Source: Multivorans sp965232105
GTDB lineage: Bacteria > Acidobacteriota > Thermoanaerobaculia > Multivoradales > Multivoraceae
NCBI GenBank assembly: GCA_965232105.1
Contig: OZ246956.1
Location: 3,658,001 to 3,722,000, forward strand
DNA length: 64,000 bases
Direction: 5' to 3'
Shown: positions 6,641 to 15,577 of the stretch, in pieces
Layout of the letters: the number at the start of each line of letters is the position of its first letter
How positions within the stretch are numbered: position 1 is the first letter of the stretch
Translations under genes and position numbers: made by a program
Notes under the pieces: generated by a model
Seen by the model: the letters and a program-made list of their open reading frames with translations, nothing else
Told to the model about the DNA's origin: nothing
The model's database searches: none

Positions 6641-6651
6641 CACTGTTACCG
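6641..6651. repeat. Direct repeat CACTGTTACCG, copy 2
   Basis: Second copy of the 11-mer, 23 bp upstream of the parA start; on the coding strand it reads CGGTAACAGTG. A site just before a parA operon is where an RHH partner protein would bind. See the copy at 5142-5152. Confidence 0.4.
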
Positions 6652-7080
6652 CGCTGCCATCACTGCCCCAGCGGTGCAGTCTCGTGGCTTCCACACCATC
6701 CCTCTCGCTGTCTCGGTCAGCGCGACTGACTGGCAAACCAAGGTCTTCGGACGGTCCGCTCTGGTGGGCCGTTCGTCGTTTCAAGGGACCGCACTTGACT
6801 AGGTCCTCCGGATTCTTCCTATACTTCCGTCTACCTTGAACAGCTTCGCACTTGATCCACGCCCGCACGGAAGTGCTTCTTCCAGCACGCGGCACGGCAT
6901 CCGGACACCTCCGATGCGCTCTTCTGAGTGCCGGGGCTCTGCGCCGTTCGAGGGTTCAGTGTCGACACACTGGACATTATCAGACCTGCGATACGACGAA
7001 CTCACCACGCGAGAGGCCTCTGGGAGCCCTTCCGGCCAGTCGCGTCCTGGCCCGGACGGCGAAGCCGGCCGAGACCGCCG
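6652..7080. other. Intergenic boundary region between the ParA operon and parB
   Basis: About 430 bp without a supported gene. It contains short dyads (GTCAG...CTGAC near 6718-6732, GTGTCGACAC at 6959-6968, AGAGGCCTCT at 7012-7021) and a promoter-like pair TTGACT (6795-6800) / TATACT (6820-6825) on the plus strand with a long 19-bp spacer and no gene behind it. It is the likely junction between accessory DNA and the housekeeping cluster. Confidence 0.5.
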
Positions 7081-7920
7081 CTAGAACGACGTGGTCGTTT
7101 CCTGTTCCCGCCGCAGCGCCGCGAGAAGCTCCTCGAGGGCCCGGATCAGGTCCTCTTCCTCGACGACCCTCTGGCGGAAGCTCAACGAGACGCTGTAGCG
7201 CTCATCCGGCGCCTGAAAGCGGAACACATGCGGCTTCGGTCCGGCCTCGCCTCCTTCGACCGGCTCTTCGACCTTCCCGGGTTCCTCATCCCGTCGCGCG
7301 TCCGAACGGCGCGCTCGCACCTCATCGCGCACATCGGCTCGCTTGAGATCGTACTCGGCGATGCGCTCCAGCATCTCGATCATCTCGCGCTCCGAGGCCA
7401 GCTTCAGTACTTCCAGGAGAATCGACTTCCTCGCCGAAATGCCGAGCGCTATCGCCCGGTCGCGAACGCCCCGGGGCAGGCGGAGCAAGGCGAGCGACTC
7501 CGTCACACTGACGCGGGAGCGGCCAAGCGCGGCAGCCACCTGCTCGTGCGTGTAGCCGTGCTGCTCAACCAGTGCGCTCAGGCCGTCAGCTTCCTCGAAC
7601 GGAGTCAGGTCGACCCGCTGGAGGTTCTCGACCAGTGCGATCTCGAGCGCCTCGCTGCGGGACACATCCATCTCGATCACCGGAATCTCGCTGACCCCGG
7701 CCCGCAGGGCGGCGCGAAACCGGCGCTCGCCGGAGATGATCCGGTAGCGCCTCTTGCCCCCGTCGTGGGGGTACGCGGGGGGAAGCGGCCGGGCCAGGAT
7801 CGGCTCCAGAACGCCCTTCGTGCGGATGGAGGCAGTCAGCTCTTCCAGGCCTTCGAGTTGCTGCCTGGGCTGATCGGGGTCCGGCTCGATCCGGGAAAGA
7901 GGGACCATTCGGATGTCCAT
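7081..7920 (-). CDS. parB: Chromosome partitioning protein ParB (Spo0J family)
   Basis: ParB/Spo0J CTP-dependent clamp that loads at parS and spreads, acting in origin segregation. The 279-aa protein shows the N-terminal VPLSRIEPDPDQPRQ motif, the CTPase signature GERRFRAA, ENLQRVDLTPFEEA, then the HTH that reads parS (YTHEQVAAALGRSRVSVTES). A charged linker and a short C-terminal dimerisation domain with DERYSVSLSFR follow. The ATG at 7920 is preferred over a TTG one codon upstream. It is the last gene of the leftward miaB-nuclease-parB run (13-nt gap). No chromosomal parA lies beside it; the nearby ParA is of plasmid type. Confidence 0.93.
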   Translation of the reverse strand: MDIRMVPLSRIEPDPDQPRQQLEGLEELTASIRTKGVLEPILARPLPPAYPHDGGKRRYRIISGERRFRAALRAGVSEIPVIEMDVSRSEALEIALVENLQRVDLTPFEEADGLSALVEQHGYTHEQVAAALGRSRVSVTESLALLRLPRGVRDRAIALGISARKSILLEVLKLASEREMIEMLERIAEYDLKRADVRDEVRARRSDARRDEEPGKVEEPVEGGEAGPKPHVFRFQAPDERYSVSLSFRQRVVEEEDLIRALEELLAALRREQETTTSF

Positions 7921-7933
7921 CAAACGCGCCCGG

Positions 7934-8512
7934 TTACATCTCGTACTTGCCGAGTGCCTTCGGATCGAGCTCCTCGAGCCACTCCTTCATCTTCTCTTCG
8001 TCCATGCCGGCTGTCGGCGCCTCGGCGCCCTCCTCTTTCGCCGTCTGCTTGACCCGGGCCAGATCCGCAACCGACTGGCGCACGAAAAGCGGCGCTCCGG
8101 CACGCAGCGCAAGCGCGATGGCATCGCTCGGTCGGGCGTCGAGAAGACGGTGCTCGCCGCTTCGCTCGACGAGTTTGACCACCGCCAGGAAGGTGTTGCC
8201 CTCGATCGCCCGCACGACGACCTCGATCACCTCGGCCCCGACGAGGTCGAGCGCGTTCTTCAGCAGATCATGGGTCATCGGGCGGCCCGGATCCTTGCCC
8301 TCGATCGCGAGTTGGATCGCACCCGCCTCGAAGATGCCGATCCAGATCGGCACGACGGAACTCTCGCTGGCGTTCTTTTCGTGCAGGCGCAGGATGACGA
8401 TCGGCTGGTTGGAGTTCGGCTCCATCATGAGGCCGTGGACCTCAGCCGGGATCTTCCGATCGACCGCGTCCTCCCGGGCCGCCGCGCCGCTGCCTCCTCC
8501 TTCAGTCGCCAT
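7934..8512 (-). CDS. Bifunctional nuclease (BFN/DUF151) family protein
   Basis: A 192-aa member of the BFN/DUF151 family, small proteins related to a plant bifunctional nuclease whose bacterial role is poorly known. The core is EVHGLMMEPNSNQPIVILRL, then VVPIWIGIFEAGAIQLAIEG, RPMTHDLL, and the diagnostic LDARPSDAIALALRAGAPLFV. A charged C-terminal helix (MDEEKMKEWLEEL) is typical. It is encoded between miaB (24-nt gap) and parB in one leftward transcription unit. Confidence 0.9.
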   Translation of the reverse strand: MATEGGGSGAAAREDAVDRKIPAEVHGLMMEPNSNQPIVILRLHEKNASESSVVPIWIGIFEAGAIQLAIEGKDPGRPMTHDLLKNALDLVGAEVIEVVVRAIEGNTFLAVVKLVERSGEHRLLDARPSDAIALALRAGAPLFVRQSVADLARVKQTAKEEGAEAPTAGMDEEKMKEWLEELDPKALGKYEM

Positions 8513-8536
8513 CCCCGACCATCCTACGCCAGCGGC

Positions 8537-9880
8537 CTAGCAGCGGCCAGCGATCATCTCGCCCAGCAGAGAATGGTCGTAGGCCTCCAGAGTCCGGATG
8601 CGGGTCAGCGTCCCCGCCCTGACCGGCTCATCGCCCACCGGAAAGTGGACGATCCGATGACAGTCCGTTCGCCCGGCCTGATAGCCCGGCCGCCTGCTCC
8701 AGCCGGTCACCAGGAGGTCGAACTTCCTCCCCACCAGCTCCTCGTTCAGCTCGCGCTGGATGACCGACTGGGCCGCGAAGACGCGCTGGAGCCGCTCGTC
8801 GGCGACTTCCCTGGGGACCTCGTCCGCGCTGGGCAGCCGGATCGCGGCCGTATTCGGTCTGGGGCTGTACTTGAACGCGAAAACGGATGCGAAACGGACC
8901 TCTTCGACCAGGTCCAGGGTGGCCTGAAAGTCCTCATCGGTTTCCCCGGGAAAACCGACGATCAGATCGGTCGACAGGGCCAGGCCTTCGCGAGCGGCGC
9001 GTAAGCGACCCACCAGCCTCCGGTAGTCCTCCACCGTGTAGCCACGTCCCATCCGCCGCAGCACCCGGTTCGAGCCCGACTGAACCGGCAGGTGGAGATA
9101 GGGCGAGATGTTGTCGTGACGAGCAACGGCCGCGATCATCGCGTCGGTGAAATCGCGCGGATAGGAGGTCACGAAGCGCAGCCGCTTCAGGCCTGGCACG
9201 ACGGCCGCGGCGTTCAGCAGATCGGCGAAGTCCAGGTCCTGGCCGCTTCCGAGCGGCGGCGGCGGCTCGCACCAGTGGTTCACGGTCTGTCCAAGCAGTT
9301 CCACCTCGAGGAAGCCGTACTCGACCAGGTGCTCGATCTCGCTCATGATCTGCGCCATCGGCCGGCACCGCTCCGGCCCCCGGGTGTTCGGCACAACGCA
9401 GAACGTGCAGCGCTTGTTGCAGCCCTCGATGATCGTCACCATCCCCTTGTGAGCGCTGTCCCGACTGATCGCCTCGAAGTCGTAGGGCCGCTCCTCGGGG
9501 AACCCGACCGCCAGGACCCGCTCGCCGCGCCGGCTGCGCCTGAGAACCGACTCGATTTCGCCGACCCGACCGGTGCCGACCACGAAATCGATGTCCGGGT
9601 TGCGGCGCAGGGCCTCTTCGCCCTCCTGCTGCGCGACGCAGCCGCAGAAACCGATCCGGAGGTTCTTCCGGTGGCGCTTCAGCAACCGGTACTCGCCCAG
9701 CCGGGAATAGGACTTCTGGGCCGCTTTCTCCCGTACCGAGCACGAGTTCAGGAGGATCAGATCGGCCTGCTGCAACTCACGGGTCGGCACGAGGCCCTGT
9801 TGCATCAACTGGCCCGCCATGCGCTGGCTGTCCAGCTCGTTCATCTGGCAGCCCCAGGTCTCGATGTAGAACCGCTCCAC
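8537..9880 (-). CDS. miaB: tRNA-2-methylthio-N6-isopentenyladenosine synthase MiaB
   Basis: Radical-SAM methylthiotransferase that adds the methylthio group to i6A37 in tRNAs reading UNN codons. From the GTG at 9880 (447 aa) the N-terminal MTTase domain has Cys11, Cys47 and Cys81 for one 4Fe-4S cluster. The radical-SAM motif GCNKRCTFC gives Cys154, Cys158 and Cys161. A TRAM domain ends the protein (LVGRKFDLLVTG onward). The open frame extends upstream to 10039 but that part overlaps ptsI; GTG at 9880 starts right at the conserved ERFYIETWGCQMN. It lies 13 nt after the ptsI stop. Confidence 0.95.
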   Translation of the reverse strand: MERFYIETWGCQMNELDSQRMAGQLMQQGLVPTRELQQADLILLNSCSVREKAAQKSYSRLGEYRLLKRHRKNLRIGFCGCVAQQEGEEALRRNPDIDFVVGTGRVGEIESVLRRSRRGERVLAVGFPEERPYDFEAISRDSAHKGMVTIIEGCNKRCTFCVVPNTRGPERCRPMAQIMSEIEHLVEYGFLEVELLGQTVNHWCEPPPPLGSGQDLDFADLLNAAAVVPGLKRLRFVTSYPRDFTDAMIAAVARHDNISPYLHLPVQSGSNRVLRRMGRGYTVEDYRRLVGRLRAAREGLALSTDLIVGFPGETDEDFQATLDLVEEVRFASVFAFKYSPRPNTAAIRLPSADEVPREVADERLQRVFAAQSVIQRELNEELVGRKFDLLVTGWSRRPGYQAGRTDCHRIVHFPVGDEPVRAGTLTRIRTLEAYDHSLLGEMIAGRC

Positions 9881-9893
9881 GGCGCGGAGACTA

Positions 9894-11687
9894 CTATCCC
9901 GTATGCACCCGCGTCCGCGTGTGCACGGCGGTTGCCCCGAACGCCGCGAGCAGCGCCCCGACCTCCTCCGCCGTCGACGCCGCGACGCACCTGCGAGCAA
10001 GCTCCTCGGCGTCGCAGACATCGAGCGAACGCACGACATCCTTGACCCTTGGAATCCCCCGGGGACTCATCGAGAGCTGACGCAGACCAAGCCCCAGCAT
10101 GAGCGGAACGCACTCGGGGCTTGCCGCCATCTCGCCACACAGGGCGACCGGAACCCGCTGCCTCCGGCCCGCCTCGACCACGAGTCGAATCATGGTCAGC
10201 ACGGCCGGATGCAGTGGCTGATAAAGGTCGACGACGTACTCGTTCGTCCGATCGACCGCCAGTGTGTACTGGATCAGGTCGTTCGTGCCGATCGAGAGGA
10301 AGTCGACTTCGGCCGCGAGCTGGCGGGCGATCATCACCGCCGCCGGTACTTCCACCATTGCGCCCAGCTCCACGTCCCGCCGGTGCTCGGCTCCTTCGGC
10401 CTCGAGTTCGGCGCACACCTCATCGCAAAGCACTCGCAGTGCCCGAATCTCCTCGACCGCCGTAACCATCGGCGCCATGATGCGGAGGTTGCCGAAGCGC
10501 GCGGCGCGGAAAAGCGCGCGCAACTGGACGCGGAACACGTCTTCCCGGGCCATCGTGAGCCGAATGCCGCGCTGACCGAGCACCGGATTCTCCTCGTCCT
10601 GCGGCACGAGACCACTTGCCACCTTGCCGCCGCCCAGATCCAGGGTCCGCACGACGACGGGCTGCGGCGAGAGGGCCTCCAGGAGCTCCCGGAGCACGGC
10701 CACGTGCTCTTCTTCGGAAGGCAGCTCGGGGCTCTTCTCCAGGTACAGAAACTCGCTTCGGTAGAGCCCGATGCCGGCGGCGCCGAATCGCTGTACGTCG
10801 TCCAGTTCGTCAGGCAGTTCGACGTTGGCCAGCAGTTCGATCTCCGCCCCGTCGACGGTTCGAGCCGGCAGATCCCTGGCAGCGGTCGACAACGCCTCCT
10901 CGTTGCGCCGCCGCCGGCGCCGGAGCCTGCGGTACTCGTCAAGCGTTTCCGGTGTCGGATGGAGAGTGAGGCGTCCCTCCTCCCCGTCCACGATCACGGG
11001 GTCGTCGTCGGCGACCCGGTTCGTGATCTCCACGATGCCGGTGACCAGCGGGACGTCCAGCGCGCGGGCGACGATCGCCGTGTGCGAGTTGGCCCCGCCG
11101 ACCTCGATCGCGAAGCCAACCGCCCCGCGGCGTCCCAGGCGCAAGACTTCGTCCGGCGTCAGCTCATGACTGACGACGACCACGTTGCGGTCGAAGTCCT
11201 CGCCTACACCCGGCGAAGACCTCTTCCCCGCCAGGGCCCGGAGCAGATAGCGGGTGACGTCGCGAAGGTCCTCGCCCCGCTCCCGCAGGTGCTGACTCTT
11301 CACCTGGGCGAACTTCTCGCCAAGGTCGTCGGCCACCGCCTGCACCGCCCATTCCGCATTGACCCGATCGTTGCGGATCATCCGATCGATCCGGCGGGCG
11401 AACGACGAGTCCCGCAGAATGACCGAGTGGGCATGGAAGATGGACGCCAGATCGCTGCCAAAGGTCTCGGCGATACGGCTTTCGGTGGCCTCGAGTTCCG
11501 CCTCCACGGAGCGTACGGCAGCGCCGAAGCGTGCGACTTCCCGGTCCAGGCCGCTGCTCCGGATCGGCACCCGCAGCACTTCGACGCCGTGTCCGCGGAG
11601 GCAGACCGCGGGACCGATCGCGACTCCCGGCGCCGCGGCAGCCCCCTGAAGGTCCTCCTGCGGTTTCAGGTCCTTCACGCGGTTCAC
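9894..11687 (-). CDS. ptsI: PTS enzyme I (phosphoenolpyruvate-protein phosphotransferase)
   Basis: Cytoplasmic enzyme I takes phosphate from PEP to HPr. From the GTG at 11687 (overlapping the ptsH stop as GTGA) it has 597 aa, the usual EI length. The active-site His lies in GGANSHTAIVAR; the PEP-binding barrel shows LYRSEFLYL, RTLDLGGGK, RGIRLTMARE, FLSIGTNDLIQY and the C-terminal VALCGEMAAS with the catalytic Cys. No GAF domain precedes it, so it is the sugar-type architecture rather than PtsP. It forms one operon with ptsH, EIIA-Man, rapZ and ptsN, with no sugar permease in the window, so the phosphorelay here is probably regulatory. Confidence 0.95.
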   Translation of the reverse strand: MNRVKDLKPQEDLQGAAAAPGVAIGPAVCLRGHGVEVLRVPIRSSGLDREVARFGAAVRSVEAELEATESRIAETFGSDLASIFHAHSVILRDSSFARRIDRMIRNDRVNAEWAVQAVADDLGEKFAQVKSQHLRERGEDLRDVTRYLLRALAGKRSSPGVGEDFDRNVVVVSHELTPDEVLRLGRRGAVGFAIEVGGANSHTAIVARALDVPLVTGIVEITNRVADDDPVIVDGEEGRLTLHPTPETLDEYRRLRRRRRRNEEALSTAARDLPARTVDGAEIELLANVELPDELDDVQRFGAAGIGLYRSEFLYLEKSPELPSEEEHVAVLRELLEALSPQPVVVRTLDLGGGKVASGLVPQDEENPVLGQRGIRLTMAREDVFRVQLRALFRAARFGNLRIMAPMVTAVEEIRALRVLCDEVCAELEAEGAEHRRDVELGAMVEVPAAVMIARQLAAEVDFLSIGTNDLIQYTLAVDRTNEYVVDLYQPLHPAVLTMIRLVVEAGRRQRVPVALCGEMAASPECVPLMLGLGLRQLSMSPRGIPRVKDVVRSLDVCDAEELARRCVAASTAEEVGALLAAFGATAVHTRTRVHTG

Positions 11688-11950
11688 GCGTCCTCCCCGA
11701 AGCGGGTCTCGACCAGCTCGCATATCGCGGTGATCGCGGCATGCTCGTCCTCGCCGAAGCAGCGGACGGTCAGCCTGGAGCCTTGTCCGGCTCCCAGGAG
11801 CAGGACGCCGAGGATGCTCCGCGCCCTGGCTTCACGGGCTCCAACGCGCAACACGACATCGGACCGGAACTGCTTCGCCGTCTGCACCAGCCTGGCCGCG
11901 GCACGCGCGTGCAGGCCCAGTTCGTTGACCACCTCGACCACCCGTTCCAT
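11684..11950 (-). CDS. ptsH: Phosphocarrier protein HPr
   Basis: An 88-aa HPr. His14 in NELGLHARAA is the phospho-acceptor from enzyme I. Ser45 in ARARSILGVLLLGA is at the position phosphorylated by HPr kinase in lineages that have hprK; no hprK is seen in this window. The ATG at 11950 overlaps the EIIA stop (TGATG); a GTG one codon upstream is the alternative. It sits between EIIA-Man and ptsI with overlaps on both sides, so all three are translationally coupled. Confidence 0.95.
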   Translation of the reverse strand: MERVVEVVNELGLHARAAARLVQTAKQFRSDVVLRVGAREARARSILGVLLLGAGQGSRLTVRCFGEDEHAAITAICELVETRFGEDA

Positions 11951-12381
11951 CACTCGGGGTCCGGCGAACTGCCACTCGCGGCGAGCTGAATGCTCCTGCG
12001 CCCGTTGCTCCAGATCCAGTCCGCCAGATCCGGCAGATCGAGCTCCGGCGCTCCACAGCAGAGACTCAGCACCATCGGCAGGTTGACCCCCGTCACGACC
12101 GCGGCGTTCGCCGCTCCGGAGGCCCGCAGCGCACTGTTGCAGGGCGTGTCACCGAACATTTCGGTCAGGATCAGTACCCCTTCTCCATGCTCCTCCTCGA
12201 GCCGCCGGACTCTGGCCTCGATGAGGTCCGCCGCCTCGCCGGCCTCGGCCCGCCAGTCGACGCAGAGCGCGTGAATCGGCACGGGACAGGTGTCGTGGTC
12301 CTGGCCGGAAATGGCGTGCGCTGACTCGAGCAGGCGCTGGGCGAGTTCGCCATGCGAAACGATGAGCACGGGAATCGTCAT
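11950..12381 (-). CDS. PTS mannose-family EIIA domain protein
   Basis: A 143-aa single EIIA-Man-type protein. His10 in VLIVSHGELA is the phosphorylation site. LILTEMFGDTPCNSAL and VVTGVNLPMVLSLC are the conserved core strands. There is no EIIB, EIIC or EIID nearby, so it is an orphan EIIA, which in Acidobacteriota and Deltaproteobacteria-type clusters accompanies rapZ and ptsH and is thought to be regulatory. The start overlaps the rapZ stop (ATGA) and the stop overlaps ptsH. Confidence 0.9.
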   Translation of the reverse strand: MTIPVLIVSHGELAQRLLESAHAISGQDHDTCPVPIHALCVDWRAEAGEAADLIEARVRRLEEEHGEGVLILTEMFGDTPCNSALRASGAANAAVVTGVNLPMVLSLCCGAPELDLPDLADWIWSNGRRSIQLAASGSSPDPE

Positions 12382-13274
12382 CTGTTGCTCGCCGCCCTCG
12401 ACCGGTGACGCTCCACATCCCGGTGCTGCAACCGGATCTGCCAGGCGCCGGCCACCAGCCGGTCCGCCAGTGCTTCCGAGACCGCGACCGACCGATGCCT
12501 CCCTCCCGTGCAGCCGATCGCGACGGTCAGATAGCTGCGGTTCTCGTCCCTGAATCTCGGCAGAAGGTAGGCCAGAAGACTCTCCAGCCGACCGACCAGT
12601 TCGGCGAACGCTTCGTGGCCATGCAGGAAACTCCGGACCGCCGGGTCCGTGCCCGGCTTCTCCCGCAGTTCGGCGACGAAGTACGGGTTCGGCAGGAACC
12701 GGACATCGAACATCAGGTCGGCGCCCGCCGGGACACCGAACTTGAACCCGAAGCTGACGATGTTGACGGTCAGGCCGCCGGCGTCGCTCGATCCGAACTC
12801 GTCGTAGATGGCTGCGCGAAGCTCATGAATCGTCGAGTCCGTCGTGTCGAACACTCGCGCGGCGCGTCCCCGAAGCTCGAGGAGCATCTTCCGCTCCCGC
12901 CGGATGCCGTCGATCACGCGCTCCCCCTCGCCCGTCAGGGGATGCCGGCGCCGGGTCTCGGAGTACCGCCGGACCAGCACGTCGTCGGAGCTGTCGAGAA
13001 AGATCAACACCGGCTCGACCAGCCCGGGATCCGCTTCATCGAGAAGGCGCGGCAGTTCTTCCGCCAGTCCGGGAGTGCGCAGGTCCGTGACCAGGACGAT
13101 TGCCTCGAGCCCCGGTGCGGCCGCGGCCGGCTCACGGACGAGGTGCCTCAGGAGAGGCAGCGGCAGGTTGTCGATGCAGTGGTGGCCGAGATCCTCGAAG
13201 CACCGGGCAACCGTGCTCTTCCCCGAGCCCGACAGGCCCGTGATCACGAACAGGCGGACCGGCGATTCAGACAC
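12378..13274 (-). CDS. rapZ: RNase adapter protein / nucleotide-binding protein RapZ
   Basis: RapZ (YvcJ/YhbJ family) binds nucleotides and, in enterobacteria, delivers GlmZ sRNA to RNase E. From the GTG at 13274 (298 aa) there is a Walker A GLSGSGKST, HHCIDNLPLPLL, VLIFLDSSDDVLVRRYSETR, and the C-terminal RNA-binding or GlcN6P-sensing part GCTGGRHRSVAV. The start overlaps the ptsN stop by 8 nt; a longer frame to 13346 lies inside ptsN and is not needed. Its place in a ptsN-rapZ-EIIA-ptsH-ptsI operon fits control by PTS phosphorylation. Confidence 0.95.
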   Translation of the reverse strand: MSESPVRLFVITGLSGSGKSTVARCFEDLGHHCIDNLPLPLLRHLVREPAAAAPGLEAIVLVTDLRTPGLAEELPRLLDEADPGLVEPVLIFLDSSDDVLVRRYSETRRRHPLTGEGERVIDGIRRERKMLLELRGRAARVFDTTDSTIHELRAAIYDEFGSSDAGGLTVNIVSFGFKFGVPAGADLMFDVRFLPNPYFVAELREKPGTDPAVRSFLHGHEAFAELVGRLESLLAYLLPRFRDENRSYLTVAIGCTGGRHRSVAVSEALADRLVAGAWQIRLQHRDVERHRSRAASNR

Positions 13275-13722
13275 GCCCGTTGGCGCACAGCAGCTCGTAG
13301 ATCTCCTGCGCCTTGGAGACGCGGCGAAGGCGCTCACGGCCGCCACTGTTCACCCACTCGGAGATCGCGGCCAGGGCCTTGAGGTGTCGGCCGGCGCTCT
13401 CCCGGGGCGAAAGCAGGACGAAGAAGAAGCGGACCGGCACGCCGTCATCGGCGCCGTAGTCGACGCCGCGCTTCGACACCGCCACTGCGAGCACGATGTC
13501 CCGCAAACCACGGATCCGGCCGTGCGGAATGGCCATGCCTCCGCCCACGGCCGTCGAGCCCAACTCCTCCCGCTCCTGCAGGGCGGACAGGACCGCATCG
13601 GGATCCGAGAGGCCGAGGACGCGGCAGATCCGCTCGGTCAGTGTTCGCAGTGCGCCGTCGCGGCTCTTCGCCTCGACGTCGGAGAAGATCAATTGCGGTT
13701 TCGCCAGACTTGCCAGATCCAT
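13267..13722 (-). CDS. ptsN: Nitrogen-regulatory PTS EIIA (PtsN)
   Basis: A 151-aa EIIA-Ntr/fructose-type domain. His67 in GGMAIPHGRI is the phosphorylated residue, and FFVLLSPRESAGRHLKAL is the conserved second half. The ATG at 13722 opens the MDLASLAKPQLI start; the frame further upstream overlaps rpoN and lacks homology. It lies 34 nt after rpoN and 8 nt overlapping rapZ, the classic rpoN-ptsN-rapZ arrangement. In proteobacteria EIIA-Ntr tunes potassium transport and nitrogen responses; its target here is unknown. Confidence 0.95.
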   Translation of the reverse strand: MDLASLAKPQLIFSDVEAKSRDGALRTLTERICRVLGLSDPDAVLSALQEREELGSTAVGGGMAIPHGRIRGLRDIVLAVAVSKRGVDYGADDGVPVRFFFVLLSPRESAGRHLKALAAISEWVNSGGRERLRRVSKAQEIYELLCANGRV

Positions 13723-13756
13723 CTTGGTTCGGCGGTGCCCCCGTTGTAGCTCTGTC

Positions 13757-15424
13757 TCAGAAGATCCGTCTGCGATCGGTTGAGGACGGAATACCGAGCT
13801 CATCCCGGTACTTGGCCACAGTTCGCCGGGCGATGTTAATGCCCTCCTGTTGCAACTCACGCGTCAATGCCGAATCCGACAGCGGCCTGCGGCTGTTCTC
13901 CTCGCCGATCAGGTCGCTCAGCATCCGTTTCACCGTCAACGAGGAAATCTCTCCTCCCTGGTAGCGGTCGATGCCGCTGTGGAAGAAGAACTTCATCGGC
14001 AACAGGCCGCGCGGCGTGTGGATGTACTTGTTGGACACCACGCGGCTTACGGTTGATTCATGCATACCGATGTCGTCGGCCACGTCCCGCAGCACCATGG
14101 GGCGCAGCTCATCGAGACCATGGTCGAAGAACCTCCGCTGCTGCCGCAGAATGGACTCCGCGACCTTGTAGATCGTTCGCTGGCGCTGATCAAGGCTCTT
14201 GATGAGCCACATCGCGGAGCGCATCTTGTCCTTGAGGAAATCCCGCGCCTCCGTCTGGTTGCCGTCGCGCTGCATTGTCCGGAGCATCGAGCGGTAGGCC
14301 CGGCTGATCCGCAACTTTGGCAGCCCGTCGTCGTTCAGCTGAATCGCCCACTCGCCGCCGGTCTTGACCGCGACCACGTCGGGCTCGACGTACTCGACGC
14401 GCTCGTTCGAGAACTGCCGACCAGGCCTCGTTTCCAACGCCTTGATCTCCTCGACCGGCGCCTCGAGCCGGGCCAACGGCATGCGCAGCCGTCGCGCCAT
14501 GAGCCGGAACTGCCGTCGAGTGAACGGCCCCCAACACTCGCTGACGATGCGGTACGCCAGCGAGTCCGTTTCGCCCTTTGCCTCGAGTTGCGCCAGCAGG
14601 CATTCCCGCAGCGAGTACCAGGCCACGCCGGACGGATCGAAACTCCGCACCAGTTCCAGCGCCCGCTCCACCAGCTCCAGGGGGTATCCCGGCACCGCGA
14701 CCGGATCGGGCGCCAACTCCGCTGCCTGGTGTTCCGAAACTGACGGAGCGCCGCCATTTTGCTCCTGGCCGGTGGCCAGCGCCTCGTTCATTCCCTGAGC
14801 CCTTGCGACTTCCGAGCGGTACCGCTCGGCCTCCGCTTCCCCGGCGCCGAGAAGTCGAATCTCCTCAACCGAAGCCTGCAGAAAGCCATCCGCATCGACG
14901 TTGCCGATGATCAGTTCCGCGACCTTCCTGAGCAGTGGCGAGGCGTCGGACATGCGCAACTGCCAGAGCAGGTGGTCGTAGAGATCCGGCTCGCGGCTGA
15001 AGTTGTTCTCGATCGGCGAGGTTTCCCTGCTCTCGAAGGTGTTCGCGACCGTCGAGTCCGGCCCGAGGTAGTCGTTGAAGTACGCGTCGAGGTCGATGTC
15101 TCCCATCGAGGGGTCGTCCTCATCGCCAGGCTCGGGAGCGTCGCTCCCCTCCCCTTCCTCGGCGCCGTTTGCGCTCGCAGCCTCCTCTCCCGGAGCGTCC
15201 GCAACCTCGGCCTTCGTCTCGTCGCCAGCTTCGGAGGGAGCTGCCTCTTCCGGATCCTCTTCCTCGCTGCCATCCTCGAGTACCGGGTTCTCGACCATCT
15301 CCTGGTTGAGCACGCCTTCCAGCTCGAGGCGGGTCATCTGCAGCAGCTTGATCGCCTGCTGCAGGGCCGGCGTCATGACCAGCCGCTGGGCCAGTTTGAG
15401 GGAGAGCCTCTGTTGGAGCACCAT
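13757..15424 (-). CDS. rpoN: RNA polymerase sigma-54 factor
   Basis: Sigma-54, which recognises -24/-12 promoters and needs AAA+ enhancer-binding proteins. From the ATG at 15424 (555 aa) region I is QQRLSLKLAQRLVMTPALQQ (activator contact), followed by an acidic region II rich in Glu, Asp and Ala. The core-binding and HTH domains follow, and the RpoN box ends with ARRTVAKYRDELGIPSS. The upstream open frame to 15550 is not conserved. It lies downstream of lptB (153-nt gap) and upstream of ptsN, a common conserved order. Confidence 0.97.
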   Translation of the reverse strand: MVLQQRLSLKLAQRLVMTPALQQAIKLLQMTRLELEGVLNQEMVENPVLEDGSEEEDPEEAAPSEAGDETKAEVADAPGEEAASANGAEEGEGSDAPEPGDEDDPSMGDIDLDAYFNDYLGPDSTVANTFESRETSPIENNFSREPDLYDHLLWQLRMSDASPLLRKVAELIIGNVDADGFLQASVEEIRLLGAGEAEAERYRSEVARAQGMNEALATGQEQNGGAPSVSEHQAAELAPDPVAVPGYPLELVERALELVRSFDPSGVAWYSLRECLLAQLEAKGETDSLAYRIVSECWGPFTRRQFRLMARRLRMPLARLEAPVEEIKALETRPGRQFSNERVEYVEPDVVAVKTGGEWAIQLNDDGLPKLRISRAYRSMLRTMQRDGNQTEARDFLKDKMRSAMWLIKSLDQRQRTIYKVAESILRQQRRFFDHGLDELRPMVLRDVADDIGMHESTVSRVVSNKYIHTPRGLLPMKFFFHSGIDRYQGGEISSLTVKRMLSDLIGEENSRRPLSDSALTRELQQEGINIARRTVAKYRDELGIPSSTDRRRIF

Positions 15425-15577
15425 GATCGCGTTCGAACGGCAGCGGTTCCCGGGGCCGGGCCGGTCCAGCCAAAAGCGTCGGCAGCCCGCCACCGTCCGG
15501 CGCCGCCTCAACGCGTACCAGCAAGACCAATGCCAAGATGACGGTATCACCTTGCGCCGTCGCTGCGGCGCGGGATC

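Noticed and set aside
6795..6825. Promoter TTGACT/TATACT on the plus strand before an antisense frame to parB
   Set aside because: The 19-bp spacer is long and the only frame behind it is antisense to parB with an Arg/Pro-rich translation. An antisense RNA is possible but unsupported.
1..7080. Attachment-site direct repeats marking the island ends
   Set aside because: The left end is outside the window and no convincing direct repeat or integrase was found within it, so the island boundaries cannot be set.
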